Assembly: GCA_963792815.1 (NCBI GenBank)
Contig: CAWBXR010000003.1
Span: 248,001-312,000 of the forward strand
Length of the DNA: 64,000 bases
DNA from: JARRPM01 sp963792815
Lineage (GTDB): Bacteria > Pseudomonadota > Gammaproteobacteria > Pseudomonadales > Halieaceae
Direction of reading: 5' to 3'
A program made the translations under genes and the position numbers. Every line of letters starts with the position of its first letter. Position 1 is the stretch's first letter. This document shows, piece after piece, positions 16,506-25,169 of this stretch. The notes beneath the pieces were generated by a model. That model was not told the origin of the DNA. It ran no database searches and worked only from the letters and a program-made list of their open reading frames with translations.

Positions 16506-17819
16506 ATGAATACGGAAAATCGCGGAGCCCGGCCCCGGTTGAACCAGATTGCCATACTGGTGGTATTGTTGATTGCGGCGTTGCTCGCAACAGGTGTCAA
16601 GGGGGATTCTAGCGGCGCGGTTAATTACGGGCCGGCGACGAGCAAATTGATGGCGCTCGTCGAGGCGGATCCGGACCTGAAATCCATGCTCTCAGCTTCC
16701 ATCGAACAAGCCAGGCAGATCAATCCGGATCGTAGTACCAATCCTGCGCAAAGCCTGGAAGAGTATTTCGATTTTGTATCCTGGGCTGAAACAGCGATGC
16801 CCTGGGCGCTTTTGAGGAAGCCCGAGTATCCGGAAATATATGACAATATTTACCAGAGCCTCGTATATTTTAATTTTCTGATTGAACAGCCGTTGCCTGA
16901 ATTGGAGGGCAAGGGGCTAGTCAGTAATACACTACAGTACTTCGAGCCCTTTGCATCCTGGTTGAACGTCTTCACTCAATCCTGGGGCAGCTTTCTCGAT
17001 ACGCGGGAATCCTGGAACGACACCTATTACGAAATGGCCCTGAACGACCCCGCCTTCGGTCTGCAAAATGACTGGTATGAGGATCCCGGCAACTGGAGCA
17101 CGTTCAACGAATTTTTTGCCCGCTATCTCAAGTCTCCCGCGATGCGTCCTATAGAAGCACCTCTGGATGACAGTGTTGTGACTTCCTTTGCTGATTCAGT
17201 ACCTCAGGGCGTGTGGGCGATTGATGAAAATTCCAATCTCGTCGCACATGATGCCGTGCCGGTAAAAGCATCGAGTCTTCGGTCCGTAGCGCGACTTATC
17301 GGTGAAGACAGCGAATATAGTAATGCCTTTGCAAACGGCACGTTCACCCATTCATTCCTTAACGTCAACGACTACCATCGCTACCATTTCCCACTGGCGG
17401 GAACCATTCGGGAAGTGCGAATCATACCTGGCATCAACGTAACTGGCGGCTCAATTTGGTGGGATGCGTCTAATAGCCGCTATGCGTTTGACCCTTCAGA
17501 AAGGCTGGGATGGCAAAGCATTGAAACCAGGGGTTGTGTCATTCTTGAAACTGACAGGCATGGCCTGGTGGCGCTGTTGCCCATAGGCATGACAGCGGTC
17601 AGCTCAGTGAACCTCGAGGACAATGTGAAGCCGGGGGCAAAGGTGAAGAAGGGCGATATGCTGGGGCATTTTGCGTTCGGGGGCTCGGACTTTGTCATGG
17701 TCTTTCAGGATACGGTAGATTTCACCCTTGATGCGCCGAGGGAGGCAAATAGCGAATCCTACCAGCATCTTCTGGTGGGAGAACGACTGGGCAGGCTGAC
17801 ACTGCGGGAAAGCGACTGA
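16506..17819 (+). CDS. phosphatidylserine decarboxylase-related pyruvoyl enzyme, PsiD-like
   Basis: 437 aa from the ATG at 16506; residues ~14-34 form a signal or anchor helix. The N-terminal half carries a PSDC-like helical domain (W-N-D-T-Y-Y-E-M-A-L-N-D-P-A). The C-terminal half matches the PS-decarboxylase core: F-F-A-R-Y-L-K near 225, R-P-I, A-D-S, then N-V-N-D-Y-H-R-Y-H-F-P near residue 290 and G-H-F-A-F-G-G-S-D near 395. The Ser of F-G-G-S is where self-cleavage would make the pyruvoyl group. F-G-G-S is typical of the PsiD/tryptophan-decarboxylase-like branch; canonical PSD has L-G-S-T. Substrate uncertain. Confidence 0.8.
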   Translation: MNTENRGARPRLNQIAILVVLLIAALLATGVKGDSSGAVNYGPATSKLMALVEADPDLKSMLSASIEQARQINPDRSTNPAQSLEEYFDFVSWAETAMPWALLRKPEYPEIYDNIYQSLVYFNFLIEQPLPELEGKGLVSNTLQYFEPFASWLNVFTQSWGSFLDTRESWNDTYYEMALNDPAFGLQNDWYEDPGNWSTFNEFFARYLKSPAMRPIEAPLDDSVVTSFADSVPQGVWAIDENSNLVAHDAVPVKASSLRSVARLIGEDSEYSNAFANGTFTHSFLNVNDYHRYHFPLAGTIREVRIIPGINVTGGSIWWDASNSRYAFDPSERLGWQSIETRGCVILETDRHGLVALLPIGMTAVSSVNLEDNVKPGAKVKKGDMLGHFAFGGSDFVMVFQDTVDFTLDAPREANSESYQHLLVGERLGRLTLRESD

Positions 17820-17908
17820 GTCGCTAAAGCAACAAATACTCTTGTCAGGCGCCTGCCTTTTGGCGAGCCCGGCCTCGCCCTTGGAGTGAGCGCCGTCAGT
17901 GACCCTTC

Positions 17909-18012
17909 ATGGCACCTTTCAGACAAGATGAGAGCGGCTCCAGCACGATCTGGATGACTCCTTTCGGGAGTAGAGCAGACAAGATCGGGGATTGGCCCTG
18001 ACGGCAGCTAAC
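17909..18012 (+). repeat. dispersed ~105-bp repeat, copy F
   Basis: GGCACCTTTCAGACAAGATG, GAGCGGCTCCAGCACGATCT, CTTTCGGGAGTAGAGCAGAC and CCCTGACGGCAGCTAACGAC. Same subtype as the inverted copy at 6808-6908. The rest of 17820-18467 holds the palindromic element and 9-bp tandem repeat listed separately, and no gene. Confidence 0.8.
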
Positions 18013-18092
18013 GACGTAGAGGCGACAGCCGCCCCTACTCCAGTTCACCCTAGCTCCTCGAGGATGTCGTAGATCTTCTGCCGGCTGAAATG

Positions 18093-18163
18093 AAAGGGGA
18101 CGCAACTAGTTTCATGCTGACAACGAATTCTAGCCTCCTGAAAAATAAATGCGTCCCCTTTTT
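18093..18163. repeat. ~71-bp palindromic element (MITE/REP-like), copy 1
   Basis: Ends are inverted: AAAGGGGACGCA and TGCGTCCCCTTT, with an internal TTTCATGCTGACAACGA block. The same element occurs in the opposite orientation at 18909-18979. Confidence 0.85.
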
Positions 18164-18229
18164 CCACGTCACGCAATTGGATCCAGTGATGCTGAGTATC
18201 CAGCCCGGTGTGGCCCCGCAGGCTTCCAT

Positions 18230-18256
18230 GCATACCAGGCATACCAGGCATACCGG
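18230..18256. repeat. 9-bp tandem repeat, 3 units
   Basis: GCATACCAG twice, then GCATACCGG. Non-coding context, 67 bp after the palindromic element. Confidence 0.8.
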
Positions 18257-18467
18257 AATAGTAGCCATCAGTATTCGGAGCTGCTTATGAGTCTGCATTT
18301 TATCCAACTGCTTCTTACACTGAATGTTAACTGCCACGATCTCAGTGGACATGGTCAAATGGCGGATTTATTCTTCCTGTTCTTGGAATGCAGCGAAGCG
18401 TTCTAAGCGCCGAACTGTGGGGGTGCGCAAGTGATGTCATTGAGGTCAACAAAGCGAAGGTCGGGCG

Positions 18468-18878
18468 ATGGCTGACCCGTATCTTGCATGGGCCTTTGTC
18501 GGCGCAGGCGCCTTCGGTCAGTTTATGGCCGCCCTTCTTGCCCGCCGTTCTCTGGGCTGGTTGAAGAAAGGTGGCCGCGCTGTGGGTCGTGTCGTGCGAA
18601 ACGAGGAGGAGATGGTTGAACGCCGGGAGGGACCGTCGCGGATGTTTTACTTTCCCATAATCGAGTTCGAATCCGATACCGGAGTACGGACAGTCTTTCA
18701 GTCGGATACCGGGCGTCCAGTGCCCTTGGCGGTAGGACAGACACTGCCGGTGGTTTTCGATCCGTCGAAACCAGACGCGGCTAAAACGGCAACCTTTCGC
18801 ACGCTCTGGCTGTTCCCGCTACTGACCTCCGTCCTTACACTGCCGATCCTTATCTTCGGGCTGGCGGCGCTGACATAA
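18468..18878 (+). CDS. DUF3592-like two-TM protein
   Basis: 136 aa. An N-terminal TM (W-A-F-V-G-A-G-A-F-G-Q-F-M-A-A-L-L) and a C-terminal TM (L-F-P-L-L-T-S-V-L-T-L-P-I-L-I-F-G) enclose a ~75-residue beta-rich region. That region has the DUF3592 features A-V-G-R-V-V, Y-F-P-I-I-E-F and V-F-D-P-S-K-P near residue 105. Membrane protein of unknown role. Palindromic elements lie on both sides (18093 and 18909). Confidence 0.75.
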   Translation: MADPYLAWAFVGAGAFGQFMAALLARRSLGWLKKGGRAVGRVVRNEEEMVERREGPSRMFYFPIIEFESDTGVRTVFQSDTGRPVPLAVGQTLPVVFDPSKPDAAKTATFRTLWLFPLLTSVLTLPILIFGLAALT

Positions 18879-18908
18879 TCGTTTATGGCCTAATTCAAAA
18901 AGGGGAGA

Positions 18909-18979
18909 AAAAGGGGACGCATTTATTTTTCAGCACGCTCGAACTCGTTGTCAGCATGAAAATAGTTGCGTCCCCTTTA
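18909..18979. repeat. ~71-bp palindromic element, copy 2 (inverted)
   Basis: Reads AAGGGGACGCATTTATTTTT ... GTTGTCAGCATGAAAATAGT ... TGCGTCCCCTT, the reverse complement of copy 1 with a few differences. The two copies flank the DUF3592-like gene. Confidence 0.85.
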
Positions 18980-19014
18980 ATTTCTTATTGAACCACTATC
19001 CAATGCGGCAAATT

Positions 19015-19506
19015 CTAATTGTCCCGGATAAAATCGTAGGCACTGCTACCAGAGGAGAGCATTTCGTTGACGAATCCAGCGAATTCTGGCGACACGTTTC
19101 TTTCTCCAACATCCTGCCAGAACCTCAAGCCACCACCGACACCGAACATCGCGTGCATATCGGTTTTTACAATTACCCATTGGCTTTCAGGAAGTTGTCC
19201 CTCCTGGTACAGGTCATACATGACCGACCAGATGTTCAGGAAAGTTCCGACCAAAACTGTAAATTGCACCTTCTCAGCATCCGACAATTCGCCTTCCGTG
19301 AGGCCGCGATGGAACACCGATGAGGCTTCAGTGCTGCTGGCAATGGTGGCATTGCCTGCTCCGTAGGCATCGAGAAATGAATATCTGGCGGCGGCCTGAG
19401 ATTGGAGATTCGAAATATGAATCTGCCGGCCAAGGTAGACGAGTGATACGACGACTGCGATGGCGGCGACGGCCTCCGCAGCGGCAGTGACGAATTCGAT
19501 ATTCAT
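19015..19506 (-). CDS. one-TM 'IQIRQNT'-related protein
   Basis: 163 aa. It opens M-N-I-E-F-V-T-A-A-A-E-A-V-A-A-I-A-V-V-V-S-L-V-Y-L-G-R-Q-I: one TM helix ending in L-V-Y-L-x-x-Q-I, the position of the family signature. The rest is helical (L-T-E-G-E-L-S-D-A-E-K-V-Q-F, F-L-N-I-W-S-V-M-Y-D-L-Y-Q-E-G-Q-L). The S-D-A-E-K / S-S-E-E-K / S-E-E-E-N segment is shared with the relatives at 13844 and 19962. Unlike those it is on the minus strand. No known function. Confidence 0.75.
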   Translation of the reverse strand: MNIEFVTAAAEAVAAIAVVVSLVYLGRQIHISNLQSQAAARYSFLDAYGAGNATIASSTEASSVFHRGLTEGELSDAEKVQFTVLVGTFLNIWSVMYDLYQEGQLPESQWVIVKTDMHAMFGVGGGLRFWQDVGERNVSPEFAGFVNEMLSSGSSAYDFIRDN

Positions 19507-19757
19507 GAGATTAGACTCCGGTGACTAACGGGTAAATTTGTATTGCTTTGTCGAATTTGGATCCGAGATACAAGCCTCCAATATAGCAGAGCCCACACGG
19601 ATCTGATCGTAGTCCTGCGGCGCGAGGCGCGTTCTACCCCAGCTACGTCGCATTTCGCCGCGTCGCACTTGACGCACACCGAGTCAAGACGGAACATCAA
19701 CCCACGAACCGCAACTCAAGGTCGAAATCGGACGCCTAATCATGTTTGGATCAATCG

Positions 19758-19800
19758 AAATTTCGTCCGCTTTGCGTCGTTAGCTGCCGTCAGGGTGAAT
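19758..19800 (-). repeat. 3'-half copy of the dispersed repeat (copy I)
   Basis: On the minus strand: CACCCTGACGGCAGCTAACG then ACGCAAAGCGGACGAAAT, matching the end of copy A and its flank. The left half is not recognisable. The remaining ~400 bases between the genes at 19506 and 19962 show no gene. Confidence 0.75.
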
Positions 19801-19961
19801 CTTCATAAGGGCAGGCAAGAAACCCACCCAAGACGCCCACCAGCTATCGCCTAATTTGAGACATTAGGACCAAATTGAAGCGATGACGGCTTTCGACGCA
19901 TTTGAGACATTCTCGGTCTGCTGCGTTACCCTTCAGCTATCAATAATGATGGGGAGTTGAG

Positions 19962-20426
19962 ATGAACTGGGACGCCATAAGTGCTATCGCTGAACTGCTT
20001 GGCGCACTCGCAGTAATTGTGACACTGATTTATCTGGCAGTGCAGCTGAGGCAACAGAATACCGTTACTAAAGCACTAATTGAGCAGCAAAGAGCCGATT
20101 CTGTCATTCAGCTTGCCGCAGTACTTAGCGTCACTGAGAATCGCATTCTGTACACAAAGGCAGTGCTGGATAGGAGCCTTACACCTGCCGATTTATCGGA
20201 GGAGGAGAACATACATCTCAAGATAATTCTGTCTCCATTGAGGGCGAACTTTGAGAATACGTATCAACAGTTTCAGTCAGGATACATTTCGGAAGAGTTT
20301 TACGAAGATGTTTCCAAGCAGCTCTACTTAGTCCATGGCCAATTATTACTCAGATTTGACATGCCTTTAACCACAGGGTTTAGAGCAGAGCTTGTCAGAA
20401 TAATAGAGGAAGGTGTCGCGAAGTAG
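19962..20426 (+). CDS. one-TM 'IQIRQNT' family protein
   Basis: 154 aa. It opens M-N-W-D-A-I-S-A-I-A-E-L-L-G-A-L-A-V-I-V-T-L-I-Y-L-A-V-Q-L-R-Q-Q-N-T, the full signature: a single TM directly followed by basic Q-L-R-Q-Q-N-T. A helical cytoplasmic part follows (L-T-P-A-D-L-S-E-E-E-N-I-H-L-K, Y-Q-Q-F-Q-S-G-Y-I-S-E-E-F-Y). The shape suggests a membrane-anchored helical bundle. This is the most intact plus-strand copy besides 9779. Function unknown. Confidence 0.8.
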   Translation: MNWDAISAIAELLGALAVIVTLIYLAVQLRQQNTVTKALIEQQRADSVIQLAAVLSVTENRILYTKAVLDRSLTPADLSEEENIHLKIILSPLRANFENTYQQFQSGYISEEFYEDVSKQLYLVHGQLLLRFDMPLTTGFRAELVRIIEEGVAK

Positions 20427-20490
20427 GCGAAAACTGATCAGCATCGGGAGGCTGGCCGAGGCGAACCCCCCGTCGAGCCAATGACGGGAA

Positions 20491-20550
20491 GTGGCACAAA
20501 CATGCCGTCCAGGGGGTAGGTTTCAGGCTCCGTGAATGACCGCCATTGAG
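20491..20550 (+). repeat. 5'-half copy of the dispersed repeat (copy H)
   Basis: GTGGCACAAACATGCCGTCC, GGGGTAGGTTTCAGGCTCCG, TGAATGACCGCCAT; the GGCAGCTAAC half is missing. It is the rightmost copy found. Confidence 0.8.
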
Positions 20551-20585
20551 GTCATATGCCATGAACTGCAAATGGATAGGTATTC

Positions 20586-20744
20586 TTAGGCGTCGCTCAA
20601 ACTTTCTTCGGATTTACGGAAACCGTAATCGCTGAACTGCGATAACTCCCGCCGGTCCATGTCCTTCCATAAATCCGCGAAGTAGTGGTTGGTTGATTTG
20701 AAGCGAATGAATGCTTCAAAGTCGAATGCCTGTTTAGCTTCGCT
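20586..20744 (-). pseudogene. C-terminal coding remnant, unidentified
   Basis: A minus-strand frame of about 52 codons without a start: A-F-D-F-E-A-F-I-R-F-K-S-T-N-H-Y-F-A-D-L then W-K-D-M-D-R-R-E-L-S-Q-F-S-D-Y-G-F-R-K. Composition is protein-like and it ends in a stop, but it is cut off upstream by an in-frame stop. Judged by eye only. Confidence 0.35.
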
Positions 20745-20819
20745 TTACTTCATGTGGAGCATCAGAAAAACCAACGTCGAATGACCCTTGTCGGGAGCTA
20801 CACGAGCTTACCGACTCGA

Positions 20820-23726
20820 TCAGTTGTCCACAGGTTCCTCGGTGGCCCGGTAGGAGTCGATGGCGGGGCAGGCGCAGAACAGGTTCCTGTCCCCGTACAC
20901 GTTGTCCACCCGGTTGACCGGCGCCCAGTACTTGTAGCGGCGCAGTGAGTCCACCGGGTAGGCAGCCAGTTCCCGGGAGTAGGGGTGGTCCCAGTTCGTG
21001 GCCGTTACATCCGCCAGTGTGTGCGGGGCATTGGCCAGGGGGTTGTCCTTCGGGTCCAGCCGGCCTTCCTGTACCGCGGTGATTTCCTCACGGATAGAGA
21101 TCATCGCATCGCAGAAGCGGTCCAGCTCCTCCAGCGACTCCGATTCGGTGGGCTCCACCATCAGGGTGCCCGCCACCGGGAAAGACATGGTGGGGGCGTG
21201 AAAGCCGTAATCGATCAGGCGCTTTGCCACGTCCTCCTCCGTCACCCCGCTGGCCTCCTTGATGGGGCGGATGTCGAGGATACACTCGTGCGCCACGTTG
21301 CCGGTGGTGCCGGTATAAAGAATGGGGTAGTGATCCTTCAGGCGATGGGCGATGTAGTTGGCGCTGAGGATGGCCACCTTGCTGGCCTGGGCCAGGCCGG
21401 TGCCGCCCATCAGGGCGATGTAAGCCCAGGAAATCGGCAGGATCGAGGCGCTGCCGTAGGGCGCTGAGGAGACCACGTCATTGCCCGCGTCCAGTCCCGG
21501 CAGCGGCAGCACAGGGTTGGTCGGCAGGAAGGGCTGCAGGTGCGCGCCCACGCCTATTGGCCCCATGCCCGGTCCGCCGCCACCGTGGGGAATGCAGAAT
21601 GTCTTGTGCAGGTTGAGGTGGGACACGTCCGCGCCGAATTTGCCCGGGGCGGCTATTCCCACCAGGGCGTTCAGGTTGGCGCCATCGACGTAAACCTGGC
21701 CGCCGTGCTCGTGCACGATGTCGCACAGTTCAACGATCGACTCCTCGAACACCCCGTGGGTGGAGGGGTAGGTGACCATGATGCAGGCCAGGTCGTCGCG
21801 ATGACGTCCGGCCTTGCTGCGCAGGTCATCCAGGTCGACGTTGCCGGCGTCGTCACATTCGACGATCACCACGTCCATCCCCGCAAGGGCCGCGCTCGCG
21901 GGGTTGGTACCGTGAGCGGAGGAGGGGATCAGGCAGACATTGCGCTGGGTGTCGCCGCGACTCTCGTGGTAACGGCGAATGGCCAGCAGGCCCGCATACT
22001 CGCCCTGGGATCCGGCATTGGGTTGCATTGAAAGGGCGTCGTAACCGGTGCATTCCAGCAGCATGTGCTCCAGCTCTTCCAGCATGGCCTGGTAACCGGT
22101 TGTCTGTTCCACCGGGGCAAAGGGGTGCAGGCCGGCGAATTCCGGCCAGGTCACCGGCAGCATCTCGGTGGTGGCGTTGAGCTTCATGGTGCAGCTGCCC
22201 AGGGGGATCATGGCCCGGTTGAGGGCGATGTCCTTGTCCTCCAGGTAACGCATGTAGCGCAGCATGGCGGTTTCGGAGTGGTAGTCGTTGAACAGGGGGT
22301 GTTGCAGGTAGTCCACTTCCCGCTGCAGGGCCTCTGGAATGCCTGCCATGGGGTCGTGTGCCGCTGTCAGTTCTTCCAGTTCCGGTGCTGGTCCGTCGCA
22401 GAATACCGCCAGCAGGGTCTGCACATCTTCCGCGCCGGTGGTTTCGTCCAGCGAAACTCCCAGCCTGTCGCTGCCGATCACCCGCAGGTTCAGGCCCTGG
22501 GCCAGGGCGCGCTGCACGATCGCCTGCTGCCGGTCGCCGACGGTGTAGGTGAGGGTGTCAAAATAGTGCGTGGTGTCGGCCTTGAAACCGGCCCGCTCCA
22601 GCCCGCTGGCCAGTAACACAGTGAGGTAGTGAATGCGCTGGGCGATCCGCCTCAGGCCCTGGGGGCCGTGGTACATGGCGTAGAAGGTCGCCATGATGGC
22701 CAGCAGCGCCTGGGCGGTGCAGATATTGCTGGTGGCCTTCTCCCGGCGGATATGCTGTTCCCGTGTCTGCATCGCCATACGCAGCGCCTGGTTGCCGCGC
22801 CGGTCGATAGAGACCCCGATGATGCGGCCCGGGGTGGAGCGCTTGTAGGCGTCACGGGTGGCGAAATAGGCGGCGTGAGGTCCGCCGAAACCCATCGGCA
22901 CACCGAAGCGCTGGGTATTGCCCACCACAACATCCGCACCGAGTGACCCGGGGGATTTGACCAGCAACAGTGCCATGATGTCGGCTGCAACGGTTACCAG
23001 TACGTTCGCTTCGTGGGCCCTGTCTATCAGCGGCGAGATGTCGTCCAACTGGCCGTAGGTGCCCGGGTACTGCAGCAGCAAACCGAAGGCCTCGTTACTG
23101 CCCAGCAGCTGCTCAGGTTCCCCCACGACCACGTCGATATCCAGCGCTTCGGCGCGGGTTTTCACCACTGCAATGGTCTGGGGGTGGCAGTCCGCCGCTA
23201 CCAGGAAGGTATTGCTGCGGTTGCGCTTGTTAACCCGGTGCAGCAGGGTCATTGCCTCGGCGGCGGCCGTGCCCTCGTCCAGCATGGAGGCGTTGGCCAG
23301 GTCCATGCCGGTAAGGTCCAGCACCATCTGCTGGAAGGTCAGCAACGCTTCCAGCCTGCCCTGGGAAATTTCCGGCTGGTAGGGTGTGTAGGCGGTGTAC
23401 CAGCCAGGATTCTCCAGCACGTTGCGCTGGATCACGGCGGGTGTCCAGGTGTCGTAATAGCCGGTGCCGATAAAGGACTTGTGCACTACATTTTTTTTGG
23501 CCAGCGCGCGCAGCTTCTCCAGCACGGCCTGCTCGGTCCGTGCCCCGGGCAGGTCCATTGCCTGTTGCCGCCTGATCGCGGCAGGTACCGTGTCGTCGAT
23601 AAGCGCGTCAAGACTGTCGTAGCCCACGGCTTTTGCCATGTCCGCCTGCTGTTGTTCGGTGGGGCCAATGTGGCGCTGGATAAATTCGGCGTGATTTTCC
23701 AGGTCAGGCAGCGACGGGCGGTTCAT
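20820..23726 (-). CDS. gcvP: glycine dehydrogenase (decarboxylating), P-protein of the glycine cleavage system
   Basis: 968 aa, the normal length for the homodimeric P-protein. The ATG at 23726 is preceded by GGAGCTCCT. The N-terminal half carries F-I-G-x-G-Y-Y-D-T and Y-T-P-Y-Q-P-E-I-S-Q-G-R-L. The C-terminal half has D-I-A-L-N-R-A-M-I-P-L-G-S-C-T-M-K and the PLP lysine in L-N-L-H-K-T-F-C-I-P-H-G-G-G-G-P-G. It decarboxylates glycine with PLP and passes the aminomethyl group to the lipoyl H-protein. gcvT and gcvH are not adjacent, so they lie elsewhere. The backbone begins here after the repeat-rich zone. Confidence 0.97.
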   Translation of the reverse strand: MNRPSLPDLENHAEFIQRHIGPTEQQQADMAKAVGYDSLDALIDDTVPAAIRRQQAMDLPGARTEQAVLEKLRALAKKNVVHKSFIGTGYYDTWTPAVIQRNVLENPGWYTAYTPYQPEISQGRLEALLTFQQMVLDLTGMDLANASMLDEGTAAAEAMTLLHRVNKRNRSNTFLVAADCHPQTIAVVKTRAEALDIDVVVGEPEQLLGSNEAFGLLLQYPGTYGQLDDISPLIDRAHEANVLVTVAADIMALLLVKSPGSLGADVVVGNTQRFGVPMGFGGPHAAYFATRDAYKRSTPGRIIGVSIDRRGNQALRMAMQTREQHIRREKATSNICTAQALLAIMATFYAMYHGPQGLRRIAQRIHYLTVLLASGLERAGFKADTTHYFDTLTYTVGDRQQAIVQRALAQGLNLRVIGSDRLGVSLDETTGAEDVQTLLAVFCDGPAPELEELTAAHDPMAGIPEALQREVDYLQHPLFNDYHSETAMLRYMRYLEDKDIALNRAMIPLGSCTMKLNATTEMLPVTWPEFAGLHPFAPVEQTTGYQAMLEELEHMLLECTGYDALSMQPNAGSQGEYAGLLAIRRYHESRGDTQRNVCLIPSSAHGTNPASAALAGMDVVIVECDDAGNVDLDDLRSKAGRHRDDLACIMVTYPSTHGVFEESIVELCDIVHEHGGQVYVDGANLNALVGIAAPGKFGADVSHLNLHKTFCIPHGGGGPGMGPIGVGAHLQPFLPTNPVLPLPGLDAGNDVVSSAPYGSASILPISWAYIALMGGTGLAQASKVAILSANYIAHRLKDHYPILYTGTTGNVAHECILDIRPIKEASGVTEEDVAKRLIDYGFHAPTMSFPVAGTLMVEPTESESLEELDRFCDAMISIREEITAVQEGRLDPKDNPLANAPHTLADVTATNWDHPYSRELAAYPVDSLRRYKYWAPVNRVDNVYGDRNLFCACPAIDSYRATEEPVDN

Positions 23727-23816
23727 AGGAGCTCCGGGAGTGGCTGAATCGCTTGATGCGGGGGCTTTTCGAGGCCGCGATAGTATCAGCCCGGTGACCG
23801 CCCGGGCAACCGTGGA

Positions 23817-25169
23817 TCAGGCGTCCGGCGCGGCGCCGGGGTTCTCATACCAGATCAGTCCCAGCCCGCGGGTCACCAGGCCGGGCAACAGGCGGCCCAG
23901 GACGCCGCTCGCCCCATTTTCCTCTGTGGTGATTATGTCCAGGTCCCCATCCTGGTCCAGGTCCTCCAGTACGACGTTGTCGTATTTGATGCCCTTGCGG
24001 GAGTTGTGCTCGGCGCCCGCTATCACCTGCAGGTGCAGCGCCTGGTCAGCGAGGGAATCGTCCAGGTTCATCAGGGCGAAGACCCCGTGCCCGCGGCCGC
24101 TCATCGAGATCACGATGTCCAGCCTGGGGTCGTCATCTATATTGCCGCAGGTGATTCCCTTGACCGTGTAGTCGTCCTCCCCGCTATCGCGCGGCACAGC
24201 CTCCAGGGAGCGGATTTCCCGCTGCAGCCAGCTGCCGTCCCAGTGCCCGTCGGCGTCGTGGTTTTTGCCCACCAGGTAGGCCACCACGTCCCCCGCCCCG
24301 GCCGCGGAAAGGTCGGCGCCCACCACCAGTAAGTTGCCCACCTCGGCCGGTGTGCCGGCACTACAGTTGGCGAAGTAGGACTTGGTGGTCTGGCTGATCT
24401 GGTGCTTTTCCCAGCGCGGCAGGTCGGCGCCGTCCGCCGTCGCTCCCGCTGCAAGGTTTTCGTACCACAGCAGGTTGTTCCAGTAGTTCAGCAGGATGTC
24501 ATTGCGCCCGTCACCGTTTATGTCGGTGATGGCCAGGCTGTCCACCCAGTCGATCTGGTCGATGAAGCGGCTGCGCCATTGGCCGGCATTACCCGGCCCC
24601 GGCGCGGCGCCTGCCTGGTACCACACCAGGGCGCCGGCTTTGCCATCGGCCTTCGAACCGGCCACGATGTCGCTGGCGCCGTGCCCGTCAACCTGCCCGA
24701 TGGCTACCTTCACATAAAGGTACTTCAGCGAGGGGTCCAGCCATGTGCCCTGCCACGCGCTTTCACTGTGCGCCTGCTGCGGCTGCAACAGCCAGTGGAC
24801 GCCTACCCGCTCACTGCCTTTCTCGGTCGCGCTGACCACCGCGTCCACCGCGCCGTCCCGGTCGAAGTCGGCAAAGCGGGCGTCCTCGATCTTGCCGACG
24901 GTGAGACCGCCGCTGATGCGCGTGTGCCCCCAGGGCTCACGCACCCGCGCCGGGCCGGGGTTTTCATGTAACAGCAAAGCCCCGGATTCCTCCCAAGCCA
25001 CCACTGCGTCGGCATCGCCGTCGTTGTCGATATCGACTAGATCTACCCCGTCCGCACCCTCGTAGCTGTCGTCGATGACGTGCATGGCCCAGTAGGCGTC
25101 GTCTGCGGGACCCTCTGAGCAGCCTGCAAGCGACAGGGCCGCCAGTATCGAAGCAAGAAATACGCGCAT
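23817..25169 (-). CDS. FG-GAP/VCBS repeat lipoprotein
   Basis: 450 aa. The signal peptide ends L-S-L-A-G-C-S, a good lipobox with Cys at about residue 17. The mature protein has several VCBS/FG-GAP-type calcium-loop units, recognisable as D-I-D-N-D-G-D-A-D, D-F-D-R-D-G-A-V-D, D-I-N-G-D-G-R-N-D, N-I-D-D-D-P-R-L-D and D-L-D-Q-D-G-D-L-D, consistent with a beta-propeller. Probably anchored to the outer membrane; a binding partner cannot be named. It follows gcvP in transcription order reversed (it is upstream, same strand, 90-bp gap), so co-transcription is possible. Confidence 0.8.
   Translation of the reverse strand: MRVFLASILAALSLAGCSEGPADDAYWAMHVIDDSYEGADGVDLVDIDNDGDADAVVAWEESGALLLHENPGPARVREPWGHTRISGGLTVGKIEDARFADFDRDGAVDAVVSATEKGSERVGVHWLLQPQQAHSESAWQGTWLDPSLKYLYVKVAIGQVDGHGASDIVAGSKADGKAGALVWYQAGAAPGPGNAGQWRSRFIDQIDWVDSLAITDINGDGRNDILLNYWNNLLWYENLAAGATADGADLPRWEKHQISQTTKSYFANCSAGTPAEVGNLLVVGADLSAAGAGDVVAYLVGKNHDADGHWDGSWLQREIRSLEAVPRDSGEDDYTVKGITCGNIDDDPRLDIVISMSGRGHGVFALMNLDDSLADQALHLQVIAGAEHNSRKGIKYDNVVLEDLDQDGDLDIITTEENGASGVLGRLLPGLVTRGLGLIWYENPGAAPDA

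Noticed and set aside
21540..23747. Several 160-240-codon plus-strand frames opposite gcvP
   Set aside because: Shadows of the gcvP reading frame; rich in G/A/V/H/R without domains or ribosome sites.
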